Assembly: GCF_937912035.1 (NCBI RefSeq)
Contig: NZ_CALDPF010000007.1
Span: forward strand, 74,782 to 138,781
Origin: an uncultured Bacteroides sp.
GTDB lineage: Bacteria; Bacteroidota; Bacteroidia; Bacteroidales; Bacteroidaceae
DNA length: 64,000 nt
Reading direction: 5' to 3'
Under the pieces are notes generated by a model. That model was not told the DNA's origin and searched no databases. It saw only the letters and a program-made list of their open reading frames with translations. Positions 17,185 to 26,487 of this stretch are shown here, in pieces; position 1 is the first letter of the stretch, and every line of letters begins with the position of its first letter. The translations under genes and the position numbers were made by a program.

Positions 17185-18279
17185 ATGAAGAAATTTATCA
17201 GAATCGGTATAATGGTAGTCATTGCACTACTGTTCATCGGAACTTTCGTATTCCTTTATCAGAAATCACAGCCAAAAGACGTTGAATACAACGTTCTGAA
17301 AGTAGTAAAATCAAACATCGTACAGACAACAGTGGCTACAGGTAAAATAGAACCTAGAGATGAGGTACAGATAAAGCCTCAGATTTCAGGTATCATATCC
17401 GAAGTCTACAAGGAAGCCGGTGAAAATGTGAAAAAGGGAGAAGTTATAGCCAAAGTAAAGGTTATCCCTGAACTGGGACAGCTCAATTCGGCAGAGAGCC
17501 GCGTACGCCTGGCAGAGATGAACGGCCGTCAGGCAGAAATCGACCTTGAAAGAATGGAGAAACTTTACGAAAAGAAACTGGTGAGCAGCGAAGAATACGA
17601 AAAGACATTGCTGACTACGAAACAGGCCCGCGAAGAAATTCAGGCTGCAAAAGACAATCTGGAAATCATCAAGGAAGGTATCACCAAAAACAGCGCATCT
17701 TTCAGTAGCACACTTATCCGTTCAACAATAGACGGACTTATTCTGGATGTACCTATCAAGGTCGGTAACTCGGTTATCATGAGTAATACATTCAACGACG
17801 GTACCACTATAGCAACCGTTGCAGATATGGGAGACCTTATTTTCCGCGGTAATGTAGACGAAACTGAAGTAGGAAAAATATCTGTCGGTATCCCAGTAAA
17901 AATTACCTTAGGAGCTCTTCAGGACATGTCTTTCAATGCCACTCTGGAATACATCTCGCCTAAAAGTGTAGAGAACAACGGAGCAAATCAGTTCGAAATA
18001 AAAGCCGCAATTACTGTGCCGGACAGTGTCACTATCCGTTCGGGATACAGCGCAAACGCAGAAATGGAGCTTCAGAGAGCAGACGATGTATTAAGTATCC
18101 CTGAAAGTGCACTGGAATTCAAGGGAGACTCGACATTTGTTTATCTCCTTACAGACAGTGTTTCAGGTCAGAAATTCGACCGTAAGAACGTGACTACCGG
18201 AGTGAGCGACGGAATAAACGTTGAAATCAAATCGGGTCTGAAAGAGAATGACTTTGTGCGTGGACTTAAGAAAGAATAA
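17185..18279 (+). CDS. periplasmic adaptor (MacA/HlyD-type) of the efflux pump
   Basis: 364 residues. A single N-terminal membrane anchor (about 7-26) is followed by a split lipoyl domain (TTVATGKIEPRDEVQIKPQ on one side, IRSTIDGLILDVPIKVGNSV on the other), a coiled-coil hairpin (about 95-165, rich in E, R, K, L and A) and beta-barrel/membrane-proximal domains to the end. This is the order of RND/MacA adaptors that bridge the inner-membrane permease to TolC. It lies 83 bp after permease 2 in the same unit. Confidence 0.92.
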   Translation: MKKFIRIGIMVVIALLFIGTFVFLYQKSQPKDVEYNVLKVVKSNIVQTTVATGKIEPRDEVQIKPQISGIISEVYKEAGENVKKGEVIAKVKVIPELGQLNSAESRVRLAEMNGRQAEIDLERMEKLYEKKLVSSEEYEKTLLTTKQAREEIQAAKDNLEIIKEGITKNSASFSSTLIRSTIDGLILDVPIKVGNSVIMSNTFNDGTTIATVADMGDLIFRGNVDETEVGKISVGIPVKITLGALQDMSFNATLEYISPKSVENNGANQFEIKAAITVPDSVTIRSGYSANAEMELQRADDVLSIPESALEFKGDSTFVYLLTDSVSGQKFDRKNVTTGVSDGINVEIKSGLKENDFVRGLKKE

Positions 18280-18307
18280 TGTATAACAGTTTAACAAGAA
18301 AACTGAA

Positions 18308-19636
18308 ATGAAGAAAAATATAATCTTGACTTCTGCTCTGATGCTTCTATTCACCGCAAATGTTACAGCTCAGGAAAAATGGGATCTGGAAAAATGTATC
18401 ACCCATGCCATAGAAAACAATCTGAGCATAAAGCAGCAGGAAGCTTCAAAGGAACAAAGCGCAGTAGAGCTGAGTACAGCAAAATGGAGCAGACTTCCGG
18501 ACCTGAACGGTAGCACTTCGCATTCATTTAATTTCGGACGAAGCATACAGGCAGATAATACATATAAAAGCCTCAACACACAAAATACAGCATTCAATCT
18601 GAACACCAGCATTCCCCTGTTTACAGGTTTGAAGATAACAAACAGTATCTCTCTTGCCAAACTGAATCTACAGGCTGCGACAGAAGACCTGAACAAGGCC
18701 AAGGAAGATATAAGCATACAGGTGGCATCTGCCTATCTGCAAGTACTTTTCAACGAAGAGCTTGCACAAGTGGCACATTTGCAGGTTGAATTAAGTAATG
18801 AGATGCTTGCACAGAAAGAGGCATATTTCAAGACTGGAAAAGCTTCAGAGGCTGAATGGCTTGAAGCAAAATCAAGAGTTGCACAAGACCAGCTGTCTGC
18901 TGTTCAGGCTGACAACAATTACCAATTGGCACTTCTGGATTTAAGCCAGTTGCTTGAACTTCCGTCGCCTGATAATTTCGCTATCGTATCTCCTAAAGCT
19001 GATATGGACGAATATATGGGCAGCATCACTTCACCGGCAGACATCTACAATCAGGCTATAATGTTTAAACCTTCTATCAAGGCTGCACAATATCGTCTGG
19101 AAGGTGCTGCAAAGTCTATAAAGATAGCTCAAAGCGCATATTATCCTCAACTGAGCTTCGGAGCAGGTCTTAGCACAAACTATTATAAGGTGGCAGGAAT
19201 GAAGAACCCTGTTTTTGGCTCACAGTTGAAAGATAACTTCAGCCAGAACTTCGGATTCCAGCTGACAATTCCTATTTTCAACCGTTTCAGTACAAGAAAT
19301 CAGGTAAGAAACGCAAGAATCCAGCAAAATACACTCAACTGGCAACTTGAAGACAGCAAGAAAGCTCTCTACAAAGAGATACAGCAGGCATACTACAATG
19401 CCTTAGGTGCAGAAAGCAGATATGAAAGCAGCCTTACAGCCGATGAGGCGGCAGAGGCTTCATTCAATCTTATGAAAGAAAAATACGCTGAAGGTAAAGC
19501 CAATGCTACAGAATACAACGAAAGCCGTACTAGCTGGATGAAAGCCATATCAGAAAAGCTACAGGCCAAGTACGACTATATATTCAGAACCAAGATACTG
19601 GATTTCTATAAAGGCGTACCGCTTACTCTGAAATGA
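18308..19636 (+). CDS. TolC-family outer-membrane efflux channel
   Basis: 442 residues with a signal peptide (1-22, VTAQE). Two similar halves of long amphipathic helices carry outer-membrane strands, e.g. around SHSFNFGRS and FSQNFGFQLTIPIFNRFSTRN. This is the outer membrane factor family, a trimeric channel reaching into the periplasm. It follows the adaptor gene by 28 bp and completes the tripartite pump. A strong intrinsic terminator comes right after. Confidence 0.92.
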   Translation: MKKNIILTSALMLLFTANVTAQEKWDLEKCITHAIENNLSIKQQEASKEQSAVELSTAKWSRLPDLNGSTSHSFNFGRSIQADNTYKSLNTQNTAFNLNTSIPLFTGLKITNSISLAKLNLQAATEDLNKAKEDISIQVASAYLQVLFNEELAQVAHLQVELSNEMLAQKEAYFKTGKASEAEWLEAKSRVAQDQLSAVQADNNYQLALLDLSQLLELPSPDNFAIVSPKADMDEYMGSITSPADIYNQAIMFKPSIKAAQYRLEGAAKSIKIAQSAYYPQLSFGAGLSTNYYKVAGMKNPVFGSQLKDNFSQNFGFQLTIPIFNRFSTRNQVRNARIQQNTLNWQLEDSKKALYKEIQQAYYNALGAESRYESSLTADEAAEASFNLMKEKYAEGKANATEYNESRTSWMKAISEKLQAKYDYIFRTKILDFYKGVPLTLK

Positions 19637-19657
19637 ATTCAAACATATTGAACAGCG

Positions 19658-19708
19658 AAAAACGACAATACCCGACAGTATGTAAACTGACAGTATTGTC
19701 GTTTTTTT
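19658..19708 (+). terminator. terminator of the efflux operon
   Basis: AAAAACGACAATAC (19658-19671) pairs with GTATTGTCGTTTTT (from 19693), with seven T (19702-19708). Confidence 0.88.
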
Positions 19709-19789
19709 GTTATCCTAATTTTTTACCTTATAAAAAAATAATACAAATCACAACAAGAGAGATATATATTTTATGAAATTAATACTCTG

Positions 19790-20620
19790 TCACAATTCAC
19801 GAACGACCCTACTTGAAGCATCCCTTGAATTCCGTGTTGAACTTCTGTCAATACGTTCCTTGCTTCTTCTTACCTCTTTTCTATTTTCATGACGTTCATA
19901 CCTGTCATGCTTGTCATAGTCATGTTTTGGAGGACGAGGTACAGGAGAAGGTAGCGGTTTATTTGGACGAACCGGTTTTGTCGGAGGCAGAGGTTTTGCC
20001 GAAGGACACACAGGACGCGACGGTCTGACTGCCGGATTAGGTCGTCCAAAATCATGAGGCCTATACTCTGGTCTACACTGATAATGACCTACATAAACTT
20101 TATGATTATAATGCTTTTTGAAATTCTTCTTATAGTAACTTACACCACCACAATGCACACGTCCGTGTGTTCCCCTATATGAGTAATAATGCACAGGCAA
20201 TCCATAATAGAAGAAACGTCTGTCAGGATATACTTTATATACGCGTACGTAACAAACATTATTCACCGCATATATAGGACGGAAGAAATAATCTATTGAC
20301 ATAAATTTTACATACGCCGCACTTGGCAGAACCCATCTAAGGTCATCGTTTCTTTCATCCAGATATCTGTAATAAGCATCCATTGCGCGTGCTTCGGCGC
20401 GTGATAAAGCCGAGACATACGGATCAACATTATTGAAAAAATCAAAATTGATTTCATACAAATCATTATACTGACGTTGGTTCAACTTCAGTTCGAAAGC
20501 CATTCTATCTGTCAGGAAACGGGCATTTACCCTTACATCGCCCAGATCAAAGGCATTTGCAGGCAATACAAACATACAAGCCGCGACTGCCATAAGCATT
20601 AAACAAATTCTTCTCTTCAT
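19790..20620 (-). CDS. secreted basic, Tyr/Pro/Arg-rich protein of unknown function
   Basis: 276 residues from the ATG complementary to 20618-20620; an upstream in-frame codon would precede a complete signal peptide by 24 residues. The signal peptide spans residues 1-24 (LPANA/F). A helical stretch of about 90 residues follows (FDLGDVRVNARFLTDRMAFE, then RAEARAMDAYYRYLDERND), then a Tyr/His-rich middle, a Pro-rich segment (about 190-225, with KPLPPTKPVRP) and an Arg/Lys/Ser-rich tail ending RVVREL. The tail is strongly basic and likely unstructured. I do not recognise a named family. It could be envelope-attached or bind acidic polymers, but no function can be assigned. Confidence 0.65.
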   Translation of the reverse strand: MKRRICLMLMAVAACMFVLPANAFDLGDVRVNARFLTDRMAFELKLNQRQYNDLYEINFDFFNNVDPYVSALSRAEARAMDAYYRYLDERNDDLRWVLPSAAYVKFMSIDYFFRPIYAVNNVCYVRVYKVYPDRRFFYYGLPVHYYSYRGTHGRVHCGGVSYYKKNFKKHYNHKVYVGHYQCRPEYRPHDFGRPNPAVRPSRPVCPSAKPLPPTKPVRPNKPLPSPVPRPPKHDYDKHDRYERHENRKEVRRSKERIDRSSTRNSRDASSRVVREL

Positions 20621-20647
20621 AATCTTACTGTTTTTAATTTCCTGATA

Positions 20648-20675
20648 CAAAAATAGGAGGATAAAAATCCTCCTA
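20648..20675 (-). terminator. cvfB-side terminator overlapping a -7 element
   Basis: On the minus strand TAGGAGGA (complement of 20668-20675) pairs with TCCTCCTA (20654-20661), followed by TTTTTG. The same TATTTTTG (complement of 20648-20655) fits the -7 consensus for the downstream secreted-protein gene, so the two signals share bases. Confidence 0.7.
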
Positions 20676-20747
20676 CAACAGAATATTCCCAAACGTTTTT
20701 AGGAAAGTTCCTACAGCATATAGGATAAACCCTATATACAAATATCA

Positions 20748-21587
20748 TCAAGCCAGACGTATTCCCTGTTCACCTTCAAGCACTATCAGACGTTTCTTGT
20801 ATAAATCGCCTACCGCTTTCTTGAAAGTCTTCTTGCTTACACCAAATGTATTGTAAATCACGTCCGCATCCGTCTTGTCGTTCAAAGGTGTAAAGCCACC
20901 GTTACTGCGTATATATTCCAGAAGAGTGTCAGCAAAATCTTCTACCTTCTTCACTCCCCCTTTCTGAAGTTCAAGATCTATTTTACCGTCCTGACGAACC
21001 TGCTTGATATAAGCAGTCATCTTCATGCCTGTACGCACATCGGTAAATATTTCATTCTTGAAAATCATTCCTCCGAACTTGTTGTCAACTATCACCTTAA
21101 ATCCAAGGTCTGTTTTCTGCCATACAAGTACTTCTACTTCATCGCCCGCATTATATTCCGGCATATCTTTCGAAAGATACTTCTCAACTTTTGCTGATGC
21201 CACAATACGATAGCTGTCTTCGTCAAGATGTACATGCACCACATACGAGTTCCCTTTCAGCATTTTCATCTTCTGCTCGCGGAAAGGAACAAACAAGTCC
21301 TTCATCAACCCCCAGTCGAGGAATGCTCCATATTGATTAACCCATGCTACCTCAAGACACGCAAACTCGCCGACCTTAACGTATGGCTGCAAAGTTGTAG
21401 CAATCAGACGTTCGTCCATATCGAGATAAATAAACACATTCAGTACGTCACCAGGTTTGCATCCCTGAGGAACATAACGTGTAGGCAACAATATTTCTCC
21501 ATCTTCGCCGCCATCAAGATAAACCCCGAAATCCACTTCCTTTACGACTTCCAGAAGGTTATATTCTCCCAATTTAATATGACTCAT
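20748..21587 (-). CDS. CvfB-like S1-domain RNA-binding protein
   Basis: 279 residues. Repeated S1-type beta-barrels are seen: KLGEYNLLEVVKEVDFGVYL (about 4-60), GEFACLEVAWVNQYGAFLDW (about 72-130) and AGDEVEVLVWQKTDLGFKV (about 145-205). A C-terminal winged-helix-like segment follows (about 215-279, GGFTPLNDKTDADVIYNTFG). This is the order of the CvfB/YitL family, RNA-binding proteins linked to virulence gene control in staphylococci; the Bacteroidetes role is not known. It is a single gene with a terminator downstream. Confidence 0.82.
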   Translation of the reverse strand: MSHIKLGEYNLLEVVKEVDFGVYLDGGEDGEILLPTRYVPQGCKPGDVLNVFIYLDMDERLIATTLQPYVKVGEFACLEVAWVNQYGAFLDWGLMKDLFVPFREQKMKMLKGNSYVVHVHLDEDSYRIVASAKVEKYLSKDMPEYNAGDEVEVLVWQKTDLGFKVIVDNKFGGMIFKNEIFTDVRTGMKMTAYIKQVRQDGKIDLELQKGGVKKVEDFADTLLEYIRSNGGFTPLNDKTDADVIYNTFGVSKKTFKKAVGDLYKKRLIVLEGEQGIRLA

Positions 21588-21602
21588 AATTATATATAGT
21601 TG

Positions 21603-21644
21603 TTAGTTATTGGTTTATAGTTTTTAGTTATTGGTTTATAGTTT
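21603..21644. repeat. two 21-bp direct repeats
   Basis: TTAGTTATTGGTTTATAGTTT occurs at 21603-21623 and again at 21624-21644, followed by an AT-only stretch, upstream of cvfB. It is probably slippage-prone low-complexity DNA. Confidence 0.6.
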
Positions 21645-21698
21645 TTAGAACTTGGGTTTGATTGTCCTAATTATTAATTTTTAATTATTCATTATTAA

Positions 21699-22349
21699 TT
21701 AAACAATCCTTCCATCAAGCATGTGAATAGTACGGTCTGTCTGTCCGGCAAGTCCTTCATCATGAGTTACTATAACGAAAGTCTGACCAAGCTTATCGCG
21801 TAATTCGAAGAACAGATTATGTAATTCCTCCTTATTCTTCGTGTCAAGGCTTCCTGAAGGTTCATCCGCCAGCACTACAGCCGGATTATTTATCAGAGCC
21901 CTAGCCACAGCCACACGCTGTTTTTCTCCACCAGAAAGTTCTGCCGGCTTATGCGACGCACGGTCCGCAAGTCCCAAAAACTTCAACATGTCCATAGCCT
22001 GATTACACGCATCTGTTGCCGAAGCCCCTTTGATCAAAGCAGGAATAGTGACATTCTCCAATGCTGTAAACTCAGGCAGCAACTGATGAAACTGAAAAAC
22101 AAAACCTATCTCCCTGTTTCTGAAAGCAGACAATTCTTTCTCTTTCATACGGCTTACGTCTGTACCGTTGATTATCACTCGTCCAGAATCAGCCCTATCA
22201 AGTGTTCCTATAATTTGAAGCAAAGTAGTTTTTCCGGCACCACTTGGACCTACAATACTGACCACCTCACCTTTGTTTATATTAAGATCAATCCCCTTCA
22301 GGACCTGAAGTTGTCCGAAGCTTTTTGTTATTCCTTCAATCTGTATCAT
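21699..22349 (-). CDS. lolD: LolD-type ABC ATPase
   Basis: 216 residues from the ATG complementary to 22347-22349 (MIQIEGITKSFGQ). An upstream in-frame start would overlap the previous gene. Walker A GPSGAGKT is at 34-41, the Q-loop FVFQFHQLLPEFTALENV is typical of LolD, and the signature LSGGEKQRVAVARAL and Walker B VVLADEP follow. LolD powers release of lipoproteins from the inner membrane by LolCE. The permease partner is not adjacent. It lies 7 bp after tcdA in a three-gene minus-strand unit (kefB-like, tcdA, lolD). The call could also be a general MacB-branch ATPase, but the LLPEF motif favours LolD. Confidence 0.85.
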   Translation of the reverse strand: MIQIEGITKSFGQLQVLKGIDLNINKGEVVSIVGPSGAGKTTLLQIIGTLDRADSGRVIINGTDVSRMKEKELSAFRNREIGFVFQFHQLLPEFTALENVTIPALIKGASATDACNQAMDMLKFLGLADRASHKPAELSGGEKQRVAVARALINNPAVVLADEPSGSLDTKNKEELHNLFFELRDKLGQTFVIVTHDEGLAGQTDRTIHMLDGRIV

Positions 22350-22356
22350 CGTTAAA

Positions 22357-23082
22357 CTAGATTTTTCGTATAACATATTCCGCCAGATAGCATCCGAACA
22401 CAGCCGGCATATAACTTACAGTACCGGTAGTGGACTTTTTGTTCTGCTCATCATCTATCAATATAACAGCATTCGGGTCGGCTTGTTCAGTGCTGAACAC
22501 CACAGGCAATTTCCGCTTCAGACCCATCTTCTGCAACCGTTTTCTTACGGCCTTACTCAATCCGCAATGATATGTATCCCATAAATCGGCAAATCTGACC
22601 TGGGTTATATCACTCTTTGCACCGGCACCCATACTGCTGACTATTTTCAGTCCTCGCTTCAAAGCATTATATATAAGGTAGCATTTCGGCGCAACAGTAT
22701 CTATGGCATCTACAATAAAATCAAACTTCGCACTGTCCAAAAGTTGTGGTATAGCCTCATCTTTCAGATATATAGGCAGAACTGTCAAATCCAAATCCGG
22801 ATTTATATCCTTGAAACGTTCTGCCAAAACCTCAGCCTTTGGCCTTCCTATCACAGAATGTAGTGCCGGCAACTGCCTGTTTATATTACTCGGCTGAACA
22901 GTATCGGCATCCACAATAGTCATCTTCCCTACTCCTGCACGACAAATCATCTCGGCAGCATATGCTCCAACTCCTCCAAGTCCTACTACAAGGACATGGG
23001 AGTTTCTCAGATGCTCCATTCTTTCTTTTCCCAGCAACAGTTCGGTACGCTGTTGCCATTCTATATTATTGTCAGTATTCAT
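22357..23082 (-). CDS. tcdA: tRNA threonylcarbamoyladenosine dehydratase
   Basis: 241-residue E1-like enzyme of the ThiF/MoeB superfamily that cyclises t6A37 to ct6A in tRNAs reading ANN codons. The ATP-binding GLGGVGAYAAEM is at 34-45, then TIVDADTVQPSNINRQLPA (the R-binding loop) and DFIVDAIDTVAPK. The SMGAGAKSDITQVRFADLWD stretch is typical of TcdA (CsdL/YgdL) rather than ThiF. It starts 3 bp after the antiporter gene, so it is co-transcribed. Confidence 0.88.
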   Translation of the reverse strand: MNTDNNIEWQQRTELLLGKERMEHLRNSHVLVVGLGGVGAYAAEMICRAGVGKMTIVDADTVQPSNINRQLPALHSVIGRPKAEVLAERFKDINPDLDLTVLPIYLKDEAIPQLLDSAKFDFIVDAIDTVAPKCYLIYNALKRGLKIVSSMGAGAKSDITQVRFADLWDTYHCGLSKAVRKRLQKMGLKRKLPVVFSTEQADPNAVILIDDEQNKKSTTGTVSYMPAVFGCYLAEYVIRKI

Positions 23083-23085
23083 CTA

Positions 23086-25245
23086 TTACTCTTTCTTAAA
23101 CCATTTATACAGATTATTAATCACAGTATCATAAGCTGTCGGACCTACTGCACGTCTAGGTTCCGAGAATGATATTATTTCTTCCGGATCTCCCCATCTG
23201 TCTGGATATATCATCAAAAGACTATTGTTTGAAAAATATTTAGAAATCTGTCCAGGCAGTTGATCGAATGACGGTTGATAAGACATGGAACCTTTACGGG
23301 CAGAAACTATCACAAATAAATGGTCGTATGCCATCTGACCTGTCAACAACAGTAAATCATCCCAATCTTCAAGCACAGAGTACATTGAGAAAGTATTTGC
23401 CCCTTCCCTATCAATAATTCTTTTCAAATATGCCAAAGTTTGTTCGGTAGCATAAAAATAGACTCTACATCCAAGAATCTTACCCATACGACACATCTGT
23501 ACAACCCATTTTGAGAATCCTGCCTCGAATTCAGCCTGTTTTGGAACTGCCACGACGATGCGTCTTAAAGTATTGACAGGTACGAGGAATTTGGCAATCA
23601 TAACCTGCCTGTGTGTACCCGAAAGCAGATTCTCGGTCATTGTACCGAAGAATGAATCCAGAATATTAGTCTTCCTGTGCAAACCAATTATAATGTCTGT
23701 AATATCATTTTCACGGGCTGTATGGATAATACCCTGCGCAATGTTCATATCATATCTCAACACTGTTCTGACAGATGTATCGGCTGCAGAAGCTATTATT
23801 GATGTTTTCTCCAGATTACGCTTCGACATCATCTCCTTAGCTTCTGAAGTATTATTATCATTAATCACGCTCAGAGCCACCAATTCTTTTTTCTGTTTAG
23901 GATGTTTTATCGTAAGAGCCATATTGACAAGTCCTTCGATCGTTTCCGGATTTGCAACAGAAATCATAAAATTCTCCTTATCGTTTTTCTTCTTGTCTGT
24001 ATCCGTTTCTCCGTCATGCTCTTCAGCTACTATACGTTTTGCAGCGCGTTCTGTCACTACAGAACTTATTATACAGGTAAATAAGATCATTACTACCGTA
24101 CCGTTCAACACATCATCATTAAGCAATCGTTCGCCTGAAGGAAGAATTATCTCATGACCGATCAGTACAGCAGCGAGTGTGGCAGCTGCCTGAGCATTAC
24201 TCAAACCGAAAATAAGACTACACTCACTCTTTCTCATTTTGAATGACTTCTGCGTAATCCACGCAGCCAGCCATTTACTTATAGTAGCCACAACAGTCAT
24301 CACTACAGCCACCTTCAGTGCCTCACCTTCTGTGAAAAGGCAACGCACATCAATTATCATTCCTACTCCAATAAGGAAATAAGGTATGAAAAGAGCGTTA
24401 CCTACGAACTCAAGGCGGTTCATCAAAGGAGATACATGAGGAACATATCTGTTGATTACAAGTCCTGCCATAAAAGCACCCAGTATACCTTCCATACCTA
24501 CTAGTTCCATAAGTCCGGCACCAAGAAAAACCATGGAAAGAACAAAAACAAACTGCATTACACTGTCATCGTATTTGCGGAAAAACCAACGGCAAAGTCT
24601 TGGCATACCTATTATAATTAATGCTCCAAGTGCCAAAACCTTGACTACAAGCAATACCCAATACAGGCTTCCAACGGTTTCCTCCTTATACATTCCCCCA
24701 ATTACTGCCAGTACGGCCAGTGCCAGAAGAACTGTCACAGCAGTACCTCCGATAGTGATACTTACACTTCGTATTCTTGCAAGCCCGTAACGGCTAATTA
24801 TAGGATAGGCAATGAGAGTGTGACTGGCATACATACTTGCCAAAAGCACAGATGTGACCAATGAATATCCCAAAAGCCACATACTTGTCACTATACCCAA
24901 AGCCATAGGAATGACAAAAGTCCAAAAGCCAAACACCAATCCTTTTGTCTGGTTCTTCTTAAAGTCGTCCATATCCATTTCCAGACCTGCCAGAAACATG
25001 ATATAAAGCAAACCTACCTTTCCAAAAAGCTCGAAACTACTGTCGCGTTCCAATATATTGAAACCGTACTCACCTACAACTACCCCTGCCAGAATCATAC
25101 CAATAATATGAGGTATCCTGAGTTTCCCCATTATGATAGGCGCAAACAGTATTATGACAAGCACTAAAAAGAAAATCCACGTGGGATCAGTTATAGGAAG
25201 GTTGATACCAAGTCCGGTTAAGCCAAGCAAATCTTTCATAAACAT
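23086..25245 (-). CDS. CPA2 cation:proton antiporter with universal-stress-like domains
   Basis: 719 residues (a second ATG two codons in is an equally good start). Residues 1-400 form about 12 membrane helices of the Kef/NhaA-type CPA2 fold, with LRIPHIIGMILAGVVVGEYG and FLAGLEMDMDDFKKNQTKG. A charged linker near 410-430 (HDGETDTDKKKNDKEN) leads to a cytoplasmic region of about 290 residues resembling two universal-stress-protein halves. It probably exchanges Na+ or K+ for H+ and is regulated by a bound nucleotide. It heads the kefB-like/tcdA/lolD unit. The minus-strand -7 element TATTTTTG is at 25268-25275. Confidence 0.85.
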   Translation of the reverse strand: MFMKDLLGLTGLGINLPITDPTWIFFLVLVIILFAPIIMGKLRIPHIIGMILAGVVVGEYGFNILERDSSFELFGKVGLLYIMFLAGLEMDMDDFKKNQTKGLVFGFWTFVIPMALGIVTSMWLLGYSLVTSVLLASMYASHTLIAYPIISRYGLARIRSVSITIGGTAVTVLLALAVLAVIGGMYKEETVGSLYWVLLVVKVLALGALIIIGMPRLCRWFFRKYDDSVMQFVFVLSMVFLGAGLMELVGMEGILGAFMAGLVINRYVPHVSPLMNRLEFVGNALFIPYFLIGVGMIIDVRCLFTEGEALKVAVVMTVVATISKWLAAWITQKSFKMRKSECSLIFGLSNAQAAATLAAVLIGHEIILPSGERLLNDDVLNGTVVMILFTCIISSVVTERAAKRIVAEEHDGETDTDKKKNDKENFMISVANPETIEGLVNMALTIKHPKQKKELVALSVINDNNTSEAKEMMSKRNLEKTSIIASAADTSVRTVLRYDMNIAQGIIHTARENDITDIIIGLHRKTNILDSFFGTMTENLLSGTHRQVMIAKFLVPVNTLRRIVVAVPKQAEFEAGFSKWVVQMCRMGKILGCRVYFYATEQTLAYLKRIIDREGANTFSMYSVLEDWDDLLLLTGQMAYDHLFVIVSARKGSMSYQPSFDQLPGQISKYFSNNSLLMIYPDRWGDPEEIISFSEPRRAVGPTAYDTVINNLYKWFKKE

Positions 25246-25267
25246 TTAATATATATACAATTTGAGA

Positions 25268-25275
25268 CAAAAATA
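25268..25275 (-). promoter_or_regulatory. -7 element of the antiporter/tcdA/lolD unit
   Basis: Complement reads TATTTTTG, about 22 bp upstream of the start codon. Confidence 0.45.
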
Positions 25276-25318
25276 TAAAATTTCTCCCGATTTTTCTACA
25301 TGATATTCCAAAATATTC

Positions 25319-25326
25319 TATTTTTG
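25319..25326 (+). promoter_or_regulatory. -7 element of asd
   Basis: TATTTTTG, with a leader of about 40 bases before the ATG at 25374. It is divergent from the antiporter promoter 44 bp away. Confidence 0.5.
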
Positions 25327-25373
25327 CGGACAAAATGATGTTTTTATTAACAATTTAAGTTTAAAGAAAAAAA

Positions 25374-26384
25374 ATGAAAGTAGCAATTGTCGGTGCGAGC
25401 GGAGCCGTAGGACAGGAATTCCTGCGTGTGCTCGAAGAAAGAAATTTTCCTTTGGATGAATTAGTTTTGTTCGGTTCTTCACGTAGTGCAGGACGAAAAT
25501 ACACATTCCGTGGAAAAGAAATCGAAGTCAAACTTCTGCAGCACAACGATGATTTTAAAGGTGTTGACATTGCCTTTACTTCTGCGGGTGCTGGTACTTC
25601 AAAAGAATTTGCAGAAACAATTACCAAGTACGGAGCAGTAATGATAGACAATTCAAGCGCTTTCCGTATGGACAACGATATTCCATTGGTAGTTCCTGAA
25701 GTTAATGCAGAGGATGCATTGAACCGCCCTCGTGGTATCATTGCAAACCCTAACTGTACTACAATACAAATGGTTGTGGCACTTAAAGCCATTGAAAACC
25801 TGACACATATCAAACGTGTTCACGTATCAACATACCAGGCAGCCAGCGGTGCAGGTGCAGCAGCCATGGACGAACTTTATGAGCAGTATCGTCAGGTATT
25901 GGCCAACGAGCCTGTTAAAGTTGAAAAGTTCGCTTACCAGCTTGCCTTCAACCTAATTCCTCAGATTGACGTGTTCACTGACAACGGATATACAAAAGAA
26001 GAAATGAAAATGTATAACGAAACACGTAAGATTATGCATTCAGACGTTAAAGTAAGTGCAACATGTGTACGTGTTCCAGCTCTTCGTTCTCATTCAGAAA
26101 GTATTTGGATTGAAACAGAACGTCCTGTATCTGTAGAAGAGGCTCGCGAAGCATTCTCAAAAGGTGAAGGACTTGTTCTTATGGATAACCCTGCCGAAAA
26201 AGAATATCCTATGCCATTATTCCTTGCAGGCAAGGATCCTGTTTACGTAGGCCGTATCCGTAAAGACTTGGCAGACGAAAATGGACTTACATTCTGGATT
26301 GTGGGCGACCAGATTAAGAAAGGTGCAGCGCTGAACGCCGTACAGATAGCAGAATATCTCATCAAAGTAAAGAACATAGGATAA
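25374..26384 (+). CDS. asd: aspartate-semialdehyde dehydrogenase
   Basis: 336-residue cytoplasmic enzyme: aspartyl phosphate + NADPH to aspartate semialdehyde, the branch point to lysine/diaminopimelate, threonine and methionine. NADP loop VGASGAVGQEFLRVL at 6-20; catalytic Cys128 in NPNCTT; substrate-binding STYQAASGAGAAAMDELYEQ; catalytic His in RVPALRSHSES (near 243). Length is normal. It is monocistronic with a clean terminator. A lysine-exporter locus lies 370 bp downstream, in the same metabolic area. Confidence 0.96.
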   Translation: MKVAIVGASGAVGQEFLRVLEERNFPLDELVLFGSSRSAGRKYTFRGKEIEVKLLQHNDDFKGVDIAFTSAGAGTSKEFAETITKYGAVMIDNSSAFRMDNDIPLVVPEVNAEDALNRPRGIIANPNCTTIQMVVALKAIENLTHIKRVHVSTYQAASGAGAAAMDELYEQYRQVLANEPVKVEKFAYQLAFNLIPQIDVFTDNGYTKEEMKMYNETRKIMHSDVKVSATCVRVPALRSHSESIWIETERPVSVEEAREAFSKGEGLVLMDNPAEKEYPMPLFLAGKDPVYVGRIRKDLADENGLTFWIVGDQIKKGAALNAVQIAEYLIKVKNIG

Positions 26385-26406
26385 TTGACCATATCACATT
26401 AATGGT

Positions 26407-26446
26407 AAAGGAGGTTTCAGCCTAATTAAACTGAAACCTCCTTTTT
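26407..26446 (+). terminator. intrinsic terminator of asd
   Basis: AAAGGAGGTTTCAG (26407-26420) pairs perfectly with CTGAAACCTCCTTT (26431-26444), ending in five T. Confidence 0.92.
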
Positions 26447-26487
26447 ATCTATAGAAAACCTGATTTTACAAGCTCAAAAAAATGTAC

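Noticed and set aside
23558..24157. 199-codon open frame on the plus strand
   Set aside because: Antisense to the antiporter gene. Low-complexity Ile/Ser/Val composition with no domain.
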